Of a stretch of DNA of 64,000 nucleotides, positions 17,592 through 27,417 are shown piece by piece (the stretch's first letter is position 1; every line of letters begins with the position of its first letter). Both the position numbers and the translations under genes were made by a program. Under the pieces are notes generated by a model. The model ran no database searches and was not told the origin of the DNA. It worked only from the letters and a program-made list of their open reading frames with translations. The DNA comes from Leisingera sp. ANG-Vp. GTDB lineage: Bacteria; Pseudomonadota; Alphaproteobacteria; Rhodobacterales; Rhodobacteraceae. The stretch lies in the NCBI RefSeq assembly GCF_000813725.1, contig NZ_JWLD01000006.1, positions 44,621-108,620 of the forward strand. Reading direction: 5' to 3'.

Positions 17592-18482
17592 ATGGAAACC
17601 AGCGCTCCTCCCGCAGATGGCGGGATCGCCGCCAAGAATGTCACAGTGACCTACCGAAACGGCCACACAGCGCTGTGGAATGCGAGCTTTGGCATTCCCC
17701 GGGGTACGGTGACTGCTCTGGTCGGGGTAAATGGCGCAGGCAAGTCGACTCTGTTCAAGGCGATCATGGGCTTTGTTCCGGCGGCGCAGGGGGAGATCCG
17801 CATTCTCGGCATGACGGTCAAGGACGCGCTTCGCAAGAACCTTGTCGCCTATGTCCCGCAGTCCGAGGAAGTAGACTGGGCCTTCCCCGTGCTGGTCGAG
17901 GATGTGGTGATGATGGGCCGCTACGGCCACATGGGCTTTCTGCGCCGTCCCAAGGCCGCTGATCACGAGGCCGTCGATCAGGCGCTGCGCCGGGTCAACA
18001 TGCAGGACTTCCGCCACCGCCAGATCGGCGAGCTGTCGGGCGGCCAGCGCAAGCGGGTGTTTCTGGCCCGGGCTCTGGCACAGGACGGGCAGGTGATCCT
18101 GCTGGACGAGCCGTTTACCGGTGTCGATGTAAAGACCGAAGAACAGATCATCGCGCTGTTGCGCGAACTGTGCGCCGAGGGCCGGGTGATGCTGGTCTCC
18201 ACCCACAACCTCGGCAGCGTGCCGGAGTTCTGCGACCGGACCGTGCTGGTCAAAGGCACCGTGCTGGGTTACGGGCCGACCGAGACCACTTTTACCCGTG
18301 CCAATCTGGAACATGCATTTGGCGGTGTGCTGCGCCACTTCACCCTGGGCGGCGATGCGCTGCATGACGACGGCGACACCCGCGAGGTCACTATCTTGAC
18401 CGACGACGAGCGCCCCTTTGTCCAATACGGCGAAAAGACCCAAACCAGCGAAAGCAAAGGCGAGGGCGGGGGGCAGTCCTGA
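17592..18482 (+). CDS. sitB: Manganese/iron ABC transporter, ATP-binding protein
   Basis: A 296-residue ABC ATPase powering the Sit transporter. Visible motifs: Walker [10 protein letters not shown], the Q-loop ([10 protein letters not shown]), signature [15 protein letters not shown], Walker [13 protein letters not shown] and the switch His in VSTHNLG. The SEEVDW segment after the Q-loop is typical of the Mn/Fe branch. Start is uncertain: ATG at 17592, ATG at 17565 and GTG at 17541 are all in frame with weak ribosome sites. The stop overlaps sitC by one base. The C-terminal 40 residues are acidic and variable. Confidence 0.92.
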   Translation: METSAPPADGGIAAKNVTVTYRNGHTALWNASFGIPRGTVTALVGVNGAGKSTLFKAIMGFVPAAQGEIRILGMTVKDALRKNLVAYVPQSEEVDWAFPVLVEDVVMMGRYGHMGFLRRPKAADHEAVDQALRRVNMQDFRHRQIGELSGGQRKRVFLARALAQDGQVILLDEPFTGVDVKTEEQIIALLRELCAEGRVMLVSTHNLGSVPEFCDRTVLVKGTVLGYGPTETTFTRANLEHAFGGVLRHFTLGGDALHDDGDTREVTILTDDERPFVQYGEKTQTSESKGEGGGQS

Positions 18483-19360
18483 TGGAATACCTGCTGGAGC
18501 CGTTTTCCTACGGCTATATGACCAACGCGATGTGGGTGTCGGCTCTGGTCGGCGGTGTCTGCGCATTCCTCTCCGCTTACCTGATGCTGAAAGGCTGGTC
18601 GCTGATTGGCGACGCGCTGTCCCATTCGGTGGTGCCCGGCGTGGCCGGCGCCTACATCCTCGGCCTGCCTTTTGCGCTGGGCGCCTTCATTGCGGGCGCA
18701 TTGGCCGCGGGCGCGATGCTGTTCCTGTCGGAACGCTCCGGCCTCAAGGTCGATGTGATCATCGGCCTGATTTTCACGTCTTTCTTTGGCCTTGGCTTGT
18801 TCATCGTCTCGATCAGCCCGATGTCGGTCTCGGTGCAGACCATCACCATGGGCAACATCCTGGCGATCACGCCCGAGGACACGCTGCAATTGGCGATCAT
18901 CGGTTTTGTGTCGCTGGCGGTGCTCTTGGCCAAGTGGAAGGACCTGATGGTCACTTTCTTTGACGAAAACCACGCCCGCACTATCGGGCTGCGGCCAGGG
19001 CTGCTGAAAGCGGTGTTCTTTGTGCTGTTGTCGGCCTCGGTGGTGGCCGCGATGCAGACCGTCGGCGCCTTTCTGGTGATCGCCATGGTGGTGACGCCCG
19101 GCGCCACGGCCTATCTGCTGTGCGACCGCTTCCCGCGGCTGATCATGGTCTCGGTTCTGATCGGTGCGGCCACCAGCTTCTTCGGAGCCTATGCAAGCTA
19201 CTTCCTGGACGGTGCCACTGGCGGCATCATCGTGACGCTGCAGACGCTGATTTTCCTGGCAGTCTTCATTTTCGCCCCGAAACACGGGCTGCTGGCGGCC
19301 AAGCGCAAGGCGCGCGAGGCGCTGAAACGCGGCGCCATTGCACAAGAGGGAGCTGCGTGA
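18482..19360 (+). CDS. sitC: Manganese/iron ABC transporter, permease
   Basis: A 292-residue inner-membrane permease of the ABC-3 family with about eight hydrophobic segments. The GDALSHSVVPGVAGAY motif near residues 41-57 is the conserved ABC-3 signature. Overlaps both sitB and sitD by one base (TGATG), indicating translational coupling. It is paralogous to SitD, with which it should form the heterodimeric channel. Confidence 0.92.
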   Translation: MEYLLEPFSYGYMTNAMWVSALVGGVCAFLSAYLMLKGWSLIGDALSHSVVPGVAGAYILGLPFALGAFIAGALAAGAMLFLSERSGLKVDVIIGLIFTSFFGLGLFIVSISPMSVSVQTITMGNILAITPEDTLQLAIIGFVSLAVLLAKWKDLMVTFFDENHARTIGLRPGLLKAVFFVLLSASVVAAMQTVGAFLVIAMVVTPGATAYLLCDRFPRLIMVSVLIGAATSFFGAYASYFLDGATGGIIVTLQTLIFLAVFIFAPKHGLLAAKRKAREALKRGAIAQEGAA

Positions 19361-20220
19361 TGGACCTCGAAACTCTGCTGATGCCGTTCCAGTTTGCGTT
19401 CATGCAGAACGCGTTCCTGATTTCGCTGATCGTCTCGGTGCCCACCGCGCTGCTCTCGTGCTTCCTCGTGATGAAGGGCTGGGCTCTGATGGGGGACGCC
19501 GTCAGCCACGCGGTGCTGCCGGGGATTGTGCTGGCCTATGTGCTGGGCTTCCCGCTGCTGATCGGCGCTTTTGCGGCGGGTATGCTGTGTGCCGTGGCCA
19601 CCGGCTTTCTGGCAGGCAACAGCCGGGTCAAGCAGGATACGGTGATGGGGGTGGTCTTCTCGGGCATGTTTGGATTGGGCATCGTGATGTATGTCGGGCT
19701 TGAGACCCATGCACATCTGGACCACATCCTGTTCGGCAACATGCTGGGGGTGGAGCCGGATGAGCTGTGGACCGCGGGCATTATCTCGCTGGTGGTTGGC
19801 GCGGCGCTGGTTCTGAAGTGGAAAGACCTGCTGCTGCACAGCTTTGACCCGGCGCAGGCGCAGGCTTCGGGCCTGCCGGTGACGGTGCTGCATTACGGTC
19901 TGCTGTCGGCGCTGTCGCTGACCATCGTTGCAACGCTCAAGGCAGCCGGTCTGATCCTGGCGATTGGGCTGCTGATTGCACCGGGTGCGGTGGCCTTCCT
20001 GGTGGTGCGCAAGTTCAGCACTATGCTGTGGGTCGCGGTCCTGATCTGCATGTTCTCGATGCTGGCTGGCACCTATGCGAGCTTCTTCCTCGACAGCGCG
20101 CCTGCACCGACCATCGTGCTGATCCTGACAGTGCTGTTCATCCTGGCCTTTGTGCGCAGGCTCTACCTGACCCACCGCACATCAATGCAGCGGACCAAGG
20201 ACACCTCTGGTATCGCGTGA
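19360..20220 (+). CDS. sitD: Manganese/iron ABC transporter, permease
   Basis: A 286-residue second ABC-3 permease, with the equivalent motif GDAVSHAVLPGIVLAY and the same multi-span pattern. The ATG at 19360 overlaps the sitC stop. It is the last gene of the sit operon and ends 2 bases from the end of the convergent LysR gene, leaving no room for an intergenic terminator. Confidence 0.92.
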   Translation: MDLETLLMPFQFAFMQNAFLISLIVSVPTALLSCFLVMKGWALMGDAVSHAVLPGIVLAYVLGFPLLIGAFAAGMLCAVATGFLAGNSRVKQDTVMGVVFSGMFGLGIVMYVGLETHAHLDHILFGNMLGVEPDELWTAGIISLVVGAALVLKWKDLLLHSFDPAQAQASGLPVTVLHYGLLSALSLTIVATLKAAGLILAIGLLIAPGAVAFLVVRKFSTMLWVAVLICMFSMLAGTYASFFLDSAPAPTIVLILTVLFILAFVRRLYLTHRTSMQRTKDTSGIA

Positions 20221-20221
20221 G

Positions 20222-21136
20222 TCACGCGGTTCCGGCGGCAACCATCTCCAAGAGCCACTGGCGTACCAATTCGGCGTTCGGAACCAGATCCTGGCTTTTG
20301 GACCAGACCAGGTAAAACCCTGCCCCGGTGGTCCAGGACCACTCTTCCCGTGCGGCGAGAAGCCCTTGTTTGATCAGCGGCTGTGTCACATGACGCCAGC
20401 CGAAGGCAAAGCCTTCGCCGGCGATCGCCGCTTGCAGAACCAGAGCATAGTCGTTCAGGCGCATGCCCGCGGCCGGCGGCCGGCCCGTGACGCCGAAATG
20501 GGCAAACCATTGCTGCCAGCTGGGACGTTCCCGGATCGGCTCCTCCAGATGGATCAGCCGCTCGTGCAGCAGGTTTGGCACTGTCGCCAGATTGACCGCC
20601 GAGGCCATCACCCGCGGGCTGGCCACCGGATAGATCACTTCGGGCGCGATCAGGGCTGAGTGGCAGTCGGGCCAGTTGCCATCCCCCCGGCGTACCGCCA
20701 GCGATATGCCTTCGGTGTTGATGTCCGGTTCCCTGTCAGAGCTTTGCAGCCGCAGGTCGATGTCCGGGTGCGCCTCATGCAGCTGGGTCAATCTTGGCAT
20801 CACCCAGTAGTATGCAAAAGCTGAGGAGCAGTTGAGCGTTACATGGTCGTTCCTCCCGAATTGCCGCACCGCTTTGGCCGAGGAAAGGATGTCTTCAAGC
20901 GCCTTGGAGACATCGGTGTAAAGCCGCATGCCGGCGCCGGTCAATTCCACTCTGCGGTGGCTCCGGCGGAACAAAATAACGCCCAGCGAAGCTTCCATCT
21001 GCTTGATTGCCGCGCTGACGGCAGGCTGCTGCACATTCAGTTCCTCCGACGCGCGGGTAAAGGATCCGTGCCGGGCTGCGGCTTCGAACACGATCAAGTG
21101 GCGGGGGCTGGTGAGGAGTTTCCACAGTTCTTGCAT
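20222..21136 (-). CDS. LysR-family transcriptional regulator
   Basis: A 304-residue regulator: winged helix-turn-helix at residues 8-65 (FEAAARHGSFTRASEELNVQQPAVSAAIKQMEASLG, in shorter terms the LTTR recognition helix) and a periplasmic-binding-fold sensor domain. It resembles GcvA-type LTTRs. It is divergent from the trimethylamine-methyltransferase-like gene across a 95-base gap, so it probably regulates that gene in response to a methylated amine or pathway intermediate. ATG at 21136 was preferred to an in-frame TTG at 21145. Confidence 0.88.
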   Translation of the reverse strand: MQELWKLLTSPRHLIVFEAAARHGSFTRASEELNVQQPAVSAAIKQMEASLGVILFRRSHRRVELTGAGMRLYTDVSKALEDILSSAKAVRQFGRNDHVTLNCSSAFAYYWVMPRLTQLHEAHPDIDLRLQSSDREPDINTEGISLAVRRGDGNWPDCHSALIAPEVIYPVASPRVMASAVNLATVPNLLHERLIHLEEPIRERPSWQQWFAHFGVTGRPPAAGMRLNDYALVLQAAIAGEGFAFGWRHVTQPLIKQGLLAAREEWSWTTGAGFYLVWSKSQDLVPNAELVRQWLLEMVAAGTA

Positions 21137-21231
21137 AACTCTCAATTATCCAAACGATCAGATTTTTCAACCGTCACAAACCGGGGCGGCAGAGATAGTT
21201 TGATTCATCACTTGAAAGTTTGGAGAGCCCC

Positions 21232-22752
21232 ATGGCCCGACGCGCCCGCGCCTCGCGCGACAGAACCACTGCCCCCGCCGGCGCCCCTGCATCGCCTTTC
21301 ATCCAGCGGACGCTGCCTTTCTTTGACGTGCTGGACGAGGAGAAGCTGGTCAAGATCGAGGCCCAGGTCGACTGGATCTTCGAAGAGGTTGGCATTGCCT
21401 TCCGTGACGATCCGGAGGCGCTGCGGATCTGGAAAGAGGCAGGCGCACGGATCGAAGAGGATACCGTGCGGGCGGATGCGCAATGGATCCGGTCGCTGTG
21501 TGCGAAAGCGCCGCGGGAGTTTACCCAGCTGGCCCGCAACCCGACGCGCTCGGTCACCATCGGCGGCAACAGCCAGGTGTTCGCGCCGATCTATGGCGCG
21601 CCGTTTGTGCGCGATCTGGAAGGCGGCCGCCGCTATGGCGATATGGAGAGTTTCGAGAAGCTGGTGAAGCTCACCTACATGCATCCGAACCTGCACCATG
21701 GCGGGCTGGTGATCTGCGAGCCCTGCGATGTGCCGGTCTCCAAACGCCATTTCGATATGCTGTTTGCCCATATGACTCTGAGCGACAAGCCGCACCTGGG
21801 CGCCATCACTGAGATGTCCCGCGCGCAGGACAGTGTCGACATGGCCGAGATCGTCTTTGGCAAAGAGGTCATGGACAGCAACTGCGTAATCATGGGCAAT
21901 GTGAACACCAACTCGCCGCTCTTGGTCGACAAGGTGGTGACGGAGGCCGTGCGCACCTATTCCGCCCGCGGGCAGGGAATGGTGGTTGTTCCGTTCATCC
22001 TGACAGGGGCGATGGGGCCTGTGTCGACCGCGGCGTCGGTGGCGCAGGCGATGGCCGAAGCAATGATGGTCTGCGCTTTCACACAGCTGGTCCGTCCGGG
22101 CGCCCCTTTCGTGCTGGGCAACTTCCTGTCGTCAATGTCTCTGAAGTCAGGTGCGCCGACCTTTGGTATGCCGGAACCGGTGGTGTCCAACTATGCCATC
22201 GGCCAGCTCGCACGCCGCGCAGGTTTGCCGCTGCGCTGCGGCGGCTCGCTGACCGCCTCCAAGATCGAAGACGCGCAAGCAGCCTATGAAAGCGCAGATT
22301 CCATGCACTCCACCATGCTGGCCGGCGCAAACTTTGTTTTGCACTCGGCGGGCTGGATGGAAGGCGGGCTGTGCACCGGCTTCGAAAAACTGATCATGGA
22401 TGCCGACCGGCTGGGTTCCTACCAGAAAGTGCTGAGCCAGGGCCTGGACACCAGCGATGAGGCCTTTGCGCGCGACGCGTATGCCGAGGTGGAGCCGGGC
22501 GGGCATTTCTTGGGATCCGGCCATACCATGCGCAATTACCAGACCGCCTTTTATGAGCCGAAACTCAGCGACAGCGAAAATGTCGAAAGCTGGGAAGAGG
22601 GGGGCTCCAAGGACATGCGCCGCCGCGCCTATGAGCGCTGGAACCAGATGCTGAACGAGTATCAAGCGCCGCCGATGGATGAGGCGGTGAAAGAAGAGCT
22701 GGCTGCCTATGTGGCCCGGCGCAAAGAAGAAATCCCGGACGCCTGGTACTGA
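21232..22752 (+). CDS. Trimethylamine methyltransferase (MttB/MtgB) family protein, non-pyrrolysine
   Basis: A 506-residue TIM-barrel methyltransferase of the MttB superfamily, whose members demethylate quaternary or tertiary amines (trimethylamine, glycine betaine, proline betaine). The reading frame has no internal TAG, so this is a non-pyrrolysine member like MtgB. GGAGA precedes the ATG by 7 bases. It is followed after 66 bases by a dimethylglycine-dehydrogenase-like gene, suggesting glycine betaine to dimethylglycine to sarcosine chemistry. No corrinoid-binding protein gene is adjacent, although characterised MttB relatives transfer the methyl to one. Confidence 0.82.
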   Translation: MARRARASRDRTTAPAGAPASPFIQRTLPFFDVLDEEKLVKIEAQVDWIFEEVGIAFRDDPEALRIWKEAGARIEEDTVRADAQWIRSLCAKAPREFTQLARNPTRSVTIGGNSQVFAPIYGAPFVRDLEGGRRYGDMESFEKLVKLTYMHPNLHHGGLVICEPCDVPVSKRHFDMLFAHMTLSDKPHLGAITEMSRAQDSVDMAEIVFGKEVMDSNCVIMGNVNTNSPLLVDKVVTEAVRTYSARGQGMVVVPFILTGAMGPVSTAASVAQAMAEAMMVCAFTQLVRPGAPFVLGNFLSSMSLKSGAPTFGMPEPVVSNYAIGQLARRAGLPLRCGGSLTASKIEDAQAAYESADSMHSTMLAGANFVLHSAGWMEGGLCTGFEKLIMDADRLGSYQKVLSQGLDTSDEAFARDAYAEVEPGGHFLGSGHTMRNYQTAFYEPKLSDSENVESWEEGGSKDMRRRAYERWNQMLNEYQAPPMDEAVKEELAAYVARRKEEIPDAWY

Positions 22753-22818
22753 CCAGACCGGCCTCAAGAATGACCTCGCGGCCCGGTTGCCGCCTGCCTT
22801 AAGTCAAAGGACAAACCC

Positions 22819-25293
22819 ATGTCAGACAATTTTGCCCAATCGACGCTCAACATCCACAAAGAGGAGAGCACCGGCGACAAGAAGCTGCCGAGCCACGCCA
22901 AGGCGGTGATCATCGGCGGCGGTGTTGTTGGCTGTTCGATCCTGTTCCACCTGGCCAAATTCGGCTGGAAGGATGTGGTGCTGCTGGAACGTGATGAACT
23001 GACCTCCGGCTCGTCCTGGCACGCGGCGGGGCAGATTCATACGATCTCTTCAGACCCCAACATCTCGCGCCTGCAGTCCTATACCATCGACCTGTACAAG
23101 GAGATCGAAGAGACCTCGGGCCACAGCGTCGGCCTGCATATCACCGGCGGGTTTTATTTGGCGTCGAACAAGACCTGGTATGACTATCTGAAGCGGGAAC
23201 GCTCCAAGGCGCGTTACATGGGGCTGAATCAGGAGTTCATCAGCCCCAAGGAAGTGGCGGAACGTCACCCGCTGATCGACCCGAAGCACTACCACGCGGC
23301 GCTGTGGGATGATCAGGACGGCGATCTGGACCCGTCGGGCGCGACCTATGCGTTCGCGAAATCCGCCCGTGTGCATGGGGCGCAGTATTTCACCCATACG
23401 CCGGTGACCGGCACCACCCAGCGCCCCGACGGCAGCTGGGATGTGGTGACCCCGCGCGGTGTGATCAACGCTGAGCACATCGTGAACTGCGGCGGCCTGT
23501 GGGCGCGCGAAGTCGGCCACATGCAAGGCGTCAACCTGCCGGTGCAGCCGATGGAGCACCATTACCTGATCACCGACAAGATCGACGCGGTGGCAAACCA
23601 TCCGACCCGCCTGCCGGCCGGCATCGACTATGAGGCCAACATCTACTTCCGTCAGGAACGCCAGGGGATGCTGCTGGGCACCTATGAACCCAAAGGCACG
23701 CCGTGGAAGGTTGGCGGCACGCCCTGGGACTTCGGGCATGAGCTGCTGCAACCTGATCTGGACCGGATTGCCGACCGTCTGGAAATGTCGTTTGAGCGTA
23801 TCCCGGCAATCGGTGAGGCCGGTATCAAGGATATGATCAACGGCCCCTTCACCTTCGGCCCCGACGGCAACCCGATGATCGGCCCGGTTCCGGGTATGAA
23901 GAACTACTGGTGCGCCGTGGGCGTGATGGCGGGCTTCTGCCAGGGCGGCGGCGTCGGCCTGACCATGGCCGAGTGGATGATCGACGGTGAGCCGTCCATC
24001 GACGTCTGGGCGATGGATGTGGCGCGCTTTGGCGACTTTGCGACCCCTGACTGGGGCACCGTGAAGTCGACCGAGAACTACGAGCGCCGCTTTGTGATGA
24101 CCTTCCCGAACGAGACGCTGCCGAAGGGACGGATGCAGAAGACCACCGCGCTTTATGACCGGCTGGTCGCCAAGGGCGCGCGGATGGGTCAGGGCTTTGG
24201 CCTGGAGAATGCCCTGTGGTTTGCCGATGGCCCCGAGGACGCGCATGAGGAGCCGACCTTTGAGCGCAACCGCAGCCACGATTATGTGGCGCGCGAGGTC
24301 AAGGCGGTGCGCGAGGCGGTGGGCGGCATTGAAGTTGCCAACTTTGCCAAGCATGAGTTCAAGGGCTCAGGCGCGCGGGCCTATCTGGACCGGGTGCTGG
24401 CGGGCTATGTGCCGAAACCGGGCCGCCTGACGCTGACGCCGATGCTGACGCCGAAGGGCAAGCTTTATGGCGATCTGACCGTGGCCTGCCTGGGCGAGGA
24501 TCACTTCATGCTGTTCGGTTCCGGCGCCATGCAGGAAGCGCACCGGCGCTGGTTCGAGAAGGATCTGCCAGCGGATGTCTCCTATCAGAACGTCTCCGAC
24601 GACTGGCACGGCATCGCTCTGTCCGGCCCGAAATCGCGCGAGCTGCTGCAGCGGATCACCCGTGACGATGTCTCGGGCGAGGCGTTCAAATTCCGTGATC
24701 TGCGCCAGACTTTTGTGGGTGGCGTGCCGGTGATCCTGAACCGGATCAGCTTCTCGGGCGAGCTGGGCTATGAGATCTACTGCAAGCCGCAGTATCTGCT
24801 GCGTCTGGCGGAGGCGATCGAGGAGGCGGGCGCCGATCTGGGCTACCGCTGGTACGGGGCGCGGGCGCTGATGTCGATGCGTCTGGAGAAGGGCTGGGGT
24901 GTCTGGACCCTGGACTTCCGCCCCGACTTTGACGCGGCGGAAAGCGGCATGGATGTCTTCATCAACTGGAAGAAGGACTTTGTCGGCAAGGAGGCCGCGC
25001 TGACCGCCAAGGAAGCAGGCCCCAGCCGCAAGCTGGTCACCATGACCATCGACGTGGACGGCATTGATGTCTCCAACGACGAGGCGATCCTGAAGGACGG
25101 CGAAGCGGTGGGCTATATCTCCTCCGGCGGCTATGCGCATCACGCGCAGAAATCCATGGCGATGGGCTATGTCTCGGCGGAGCACGCCGAAGCAGGCACC
25201 AGGCTGCAGGTGGAGATCCTGGGCGAGATGTATGACGCCGAGGTGCTGGGCGCGCCGATCTATGACGCCAACGGCGCCAACATGCGCGCCTGA
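22819..25293 (+). CDS. Dimethylglycine/sarcosine dehydrogenase-type FAD oxidoreductase fused to aminomethyltransferase domain
   Basis: An 824-residue two-module enzyme. Residues about 28-390 are the FAD-dependent DAO-type oxidoreductase (AVIIGGGVVGCSILFHL dinucleotide-binding loop; SSWHAAGQIHT, a segment with the conserved His found in dimethylglycine dehydrogenases). Residues about 430-820 are a GcvT-like folate-binding domain. It would oxidatively demethylate an N-methylglycine and pass the C1 unit to tetrahydrofolate. Downstream of the MttB-like gene and just upstream of a GlxA-type regulator. Exact substrate is not determinable from sequence. Confidence 0.85.
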   Translation: MSDNFAQSTLNIHKEESTGDKKLPSHAKAVIIGGGVVGCSILFHLAKFGWKDVVLLERDELTSGSSWHAAGQIHTISSDPNISRLQSYTIDLYKEIEETSGHSVGLHITGGFYLASNKTWYDYLKRERSKARYMGLNQEFISPKEVAERHPLIDPKHYHAALWDDQDGDLDPSGATYAFAKSARVHGAQYFTHTPVTGTTQRPDGSWDVVTPRGVINAEHIVNCGGLWAREVGHMQGVNLPVQPMEHHYLITDKIDAVANHPTRLPAGIDYEANIYFRQERQGMLLGTYEPKGTPWKVGGTPWDFGHELLQPDLDRIADRLEMSFERIPAIGEAGIKDMINGPFTFGPDGNPMIGPVPGMKNYWCAVGVMAGFCQGGGVGLTMAEWMIDGEPSIDVWAMDVARFGDFATPDWGTVKSTENYERRFVMTFPNETLPKGRMQKTTALYDRLVAKGARMGQGFGLENALWFADGPEDAHEEPTFERNRSHDYVAREVKAVREAVGGIEVANFAKHEFKGSGARAYLDRVLAGYVPKPGRLTLTPMLTPKGKLYGDLTVACLGEDHFMLFGSGAMQEAHRRWFEKDLPADVSYQNVSDDWHGIALSGPKSRELLQRITRDDVSGEAFKFRDLRQTFVGGVPVILNRISFSGELGYEIYCKPQYLLRLAEAIEEAGADLGYRWYGARALMSMRLEKGWGVWTLDFRPDFDAAESGMDVFINWKKDFVGKEAALTAKEAGPSRKLVTMTIDVDGIDVSNDEAILKDGEAVGYISSGGYAHHAQKSMAMGYVSAEHAEAGTRLQVEILGEMYDAEVLGAPIYDANGANMRA

Positions 25294-25315
25294 TCAAAGC
25301 AGGGGAGCGGAAACC

Positions 25316-26299
25316 ATGACCAAACCCATGCGGAAGCTCCCCGAAGCGGCTGAGGCCGTGCCGGCCTGCCGCTGCATCTTTCTGCTGCTGCCCACCTTCT
25401 CACCGCTGGATCTGTCCAGCGCGGTGGCAGCGCTGGAAGCTGCGAACAGCCACGATGGAACCGCGCGCTATGACTGGCGCGTGGTCAGTGAAGACGGCTT
25501 GCCGGTCACGGCGCCCAACGGGCTGGGCGTGTCGGTGGATGGCAGCCTGCCGGACCTGGTCCGCGGCGACATGATCTTTGTCTGCGGCGGCCAGGGGTCC
25601 GAGCCGGGCGTTTCGCTGAAGGTGCTGGGCTGGCTGCGCAAGGCGCAGCGCATGGGTGTGACCCTTGGCGCGCTGGGCGGCGGCGTGCTGGCGCTGGCGC
25701 GTTCGGGTCTGCTGGCCGGGCGCCAGGTGTCGGCCCATTGGGCGCTGCGGGCGATCCTGGCGGAGGCGCATCCGGATGTTGAGGTGAAGAGCTCGCTGTT
25801 CACTGTTGAAGGCAAGCTGATCACATGCGCGGGCGGCACCGCAACCGTCGACATGATGCTGAGCCTGATTTCGGATCATCACGGGGCCGGAGTGGCGACA
25901 GGCGCTGCCGACCTGATGGTCTGCTCCTCTGCCCGCAAGGGAAGCCAGGATCAGACCATTTCCGAGTACGGCCGTACCGGGGTGCGGCACGAGAAACTGG
26001 CTGCGGCGCTCAGCCTGATGCGCAGCAATCTAGAGGAGCCGCTGACGCCGGGAGCCATTTCCGATCTGGTTGGCCTGTCTGTGCGCCAGCTGGAGCGGTT
26101 GTTCTCGAAGTATCTGCAGACCACGCCTAAGGTCTATTACACCCGGCTGCGGCTGGACTATGCGCGCAGCCTGCTGCTGCAGACCAACATGCGGATCATC
26201 GATGTGGCGCTGGCGTCCGGCTTCAACAGCCAGACCCATTTCGCAAAGGTCTACCGCCGCTATTTCGGCAAGTCGCCGCATCAGGAACGGCCGTTTTAA
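25316..26299 (+). CDS. GlxA-family AraC-type transcriptional regulator (GbdR-like)
   Basis: A 327-residue regulator with an N-terminal DJ-1/PfpI-like (class I glutamine amidotransferase-like) domain (about 18-185) and a C-terminal AraC/XylS double helix-turn-helix (about 220-327, ending in the ASGFNSQTHFAKVYRRYFG signature). The same architecture occurs in GbdR, the Pseudomonas activator for glycine betaine and dimethylglycine genes, which fits its place after the dimethylglycine-dehydrogenase-like gene. AGGGGAG precedes the ATG. The stop overlaps the convergent PNPOx-like gene by 4 bases. Confidence 0.87.
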   Translation: MTKPMRKLPEAAEAVPACRCIFLLLPTFSPLDLSSAVAALEAANSHDGTARYDWRVVSEDGLPVTAPNGLGVSVDGSLPDLVRGDMIFVCGGQGSEPGVSLKVLGWLRKAQRMGVTLGALGGGVLALARSGLLAGRQVSAHWALRAILAEAHPDVEVKSSLFTVEGKLITCAGGTATVDMMLSLISDHHGAGVATGAADLMVCSSARKGSQDQTISEYGRTGVRHEKLAAALSLMRSNLEEPLTPGAISDLVGLSVRQLERLFSKYLQTTPKVYYTRLRLDYARSLLLQTNMRIIDVALASGFNSQTHFAKVYRRYFGKSPHQERPF

Positions 26300-26925
26300 G
26301 CGTTGCTCCCCAGCTGGCTAAGTTCCTGCTTCAACCGCTCATTCTCGGCCTTGAGCTGCGCCAGCTCGGCGCCGAGTGCGTTCAGATGCGGCCTCAGTTC
26401 GGCCTCGCTAAAGCGCGGTGTGATGTGGCGGGGGCAGTTCCAGTCCAGCCCCTCCACATGGATTTTCACCAATCTCTCGGGCTGGGTTTCCGCGCCCTCA
26501 GGGTACAGGTGCGCTGCCGCTTCAGCGCCCTCGGTGAACTCGGCACGGCCCAGAATCTTCAGCCTGCTCCTGCCGGCGTAATCCATCAGGATCATCGCAA
26601 TCCTGTCATTCCCGTCCAGGTTGCCGCGCGAGATGTACTGGCGGTTGCCGCTGAGGTCGGCATAGGCGATGGTCCGGGCGCCCAGAACTCGCAGAAACCC
26701 GGCAGGGCCGCCGCGGAACTGCACGTAGGGCCAGCCGGTTTCCGAGACCGTCGCCTGATAGAAACCGTCCTGCGATTCGATGAAGGCCTTTTCCGAGGGG
26801 CCGATCTCATGCCCTTGCTGCGGCCCGCCCTCAATGAACTTGGAATAGCTGCGGGCCGAGCCCATGCGCGCCTGATGGGCGCGCACAGCGGGCGTAAATG
26901 TTAGCTCAGCAAAGGCGCGGGGCAT
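26296..26925 (-). CDS. Pyridoxamine 5'-phosphate oxidase-fold protein
   Basis: A 209-residue protein of the putative flavin-nucleotide-binding PNPOx-like group. The split-barrel region spans about 45-160 (QDGFYQATVSETGWPYVQFRG start, then YISRGNLDGNDRIAMILMDY). The last 30 residues form a leucine-heptad coiled coil (LAQLKAENERLKQEL), which could mediate oligomerisation. It follows the NTF2-like gene by 13 bases and would be co-transcribed with it. Function unknown, probably redox or cofactor binding. Confidence 0.75.
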   Translation of the reverse strand: MPRAFAELTFTPAVRAHQARMGSARSYSKFIEGGPQQGHEIGPSEKAFIESQDGFYQATVSETGWPYVQFRGGPAGFLRVLGARTIAYADLSGNRQYISRGNLDGNDRIAMILMDYAGRSRLKILGRAEFTEGAEAAAHLYPEGAETQPERLVKIHVEGLDWNCPRHITPRFSEAELRPHLNALGAELAQLKAENERLKQELSQLGSNA

Positions 26926-26938
26926 GTGGTGTCTCCTG

Positions 26939-27412
26939 TCAGAGGCCGAGGTCGCTGAGGCCGGGATGGTCTGCCGGCCGCGGGCCCTGCGGCCAATGGA
27001 ACAGGCGGTCCGCCTCGTTGATTTTCAAGTCGTTGATCGAGGCAAACCGATGCGCCATGCGGCCGTCTTCGGCAAACTCCCAGTTCTCGTTGCCATAGGA
27101 ACGGTACCATTGGCCGGACGCATCATGCCACTCATAGGCGTAGCGCACGGCAATGCGGTTTTCCGTGAAAGCCCAGAGCTCCTTGATCAGCCGGTATTCC
27201 AGCTCCCGGTCCCATTTGCCGGACAGGAACGCCTGCACTTCATCGCGGCCCTGGGGGAAGTCTGTGCGGTTTCGCCATTTGCTGTCCGGAGTATAGGCCA
27301 GCGCGACGGCCTCAGGGTTGCGGCTGTTCCAGCCGTCCTCGGCGGCGCGGACCTTGGCAATTGCGGTCTCGCGGGTGAAGGGCGGCAGCGGGGGGCGGGG
27401 GGCTTCTGTCAT
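26939..27412 (-). CDS. NTF2-like (DUF1348) family protein
   Basis: A 157-residue protein of the DUF1348 branch of the NTF2-like fold, recognisable from [29 protein letters not shown] and [13 protein letters not shown]. Members are small alpha+beta cone proteins without an assigned reaction. It is first in a two-gene unit with the PNPOx-like gene and is divergent from a TetR gene across an operator pair, so it is probably the target of that regulator. Confidence 0.82.
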   Translation of the reverse strand: MTEAPRPPLPPFTRETAIAKVRAAEDGWNSRNPEAVALAYTPDSKWRNRTDFPQGRDEVQAFLSGKWDRELEYRLIKELWAFTENRIAVRYAYEWHDASGQWYRSYGNENWEFAEDGRMAHRFASINDLKINEADRLFHWPQGPRPADHPGLSDLGL

Positions 27413-27417
27413 GTTTG

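Noticed and set aside
21232..22752. Pyrrolysine-containing MttB
   Set aside because: There is no in-frame TAG within the coding sequence; the protein is a non-pyrrolysine homologue.
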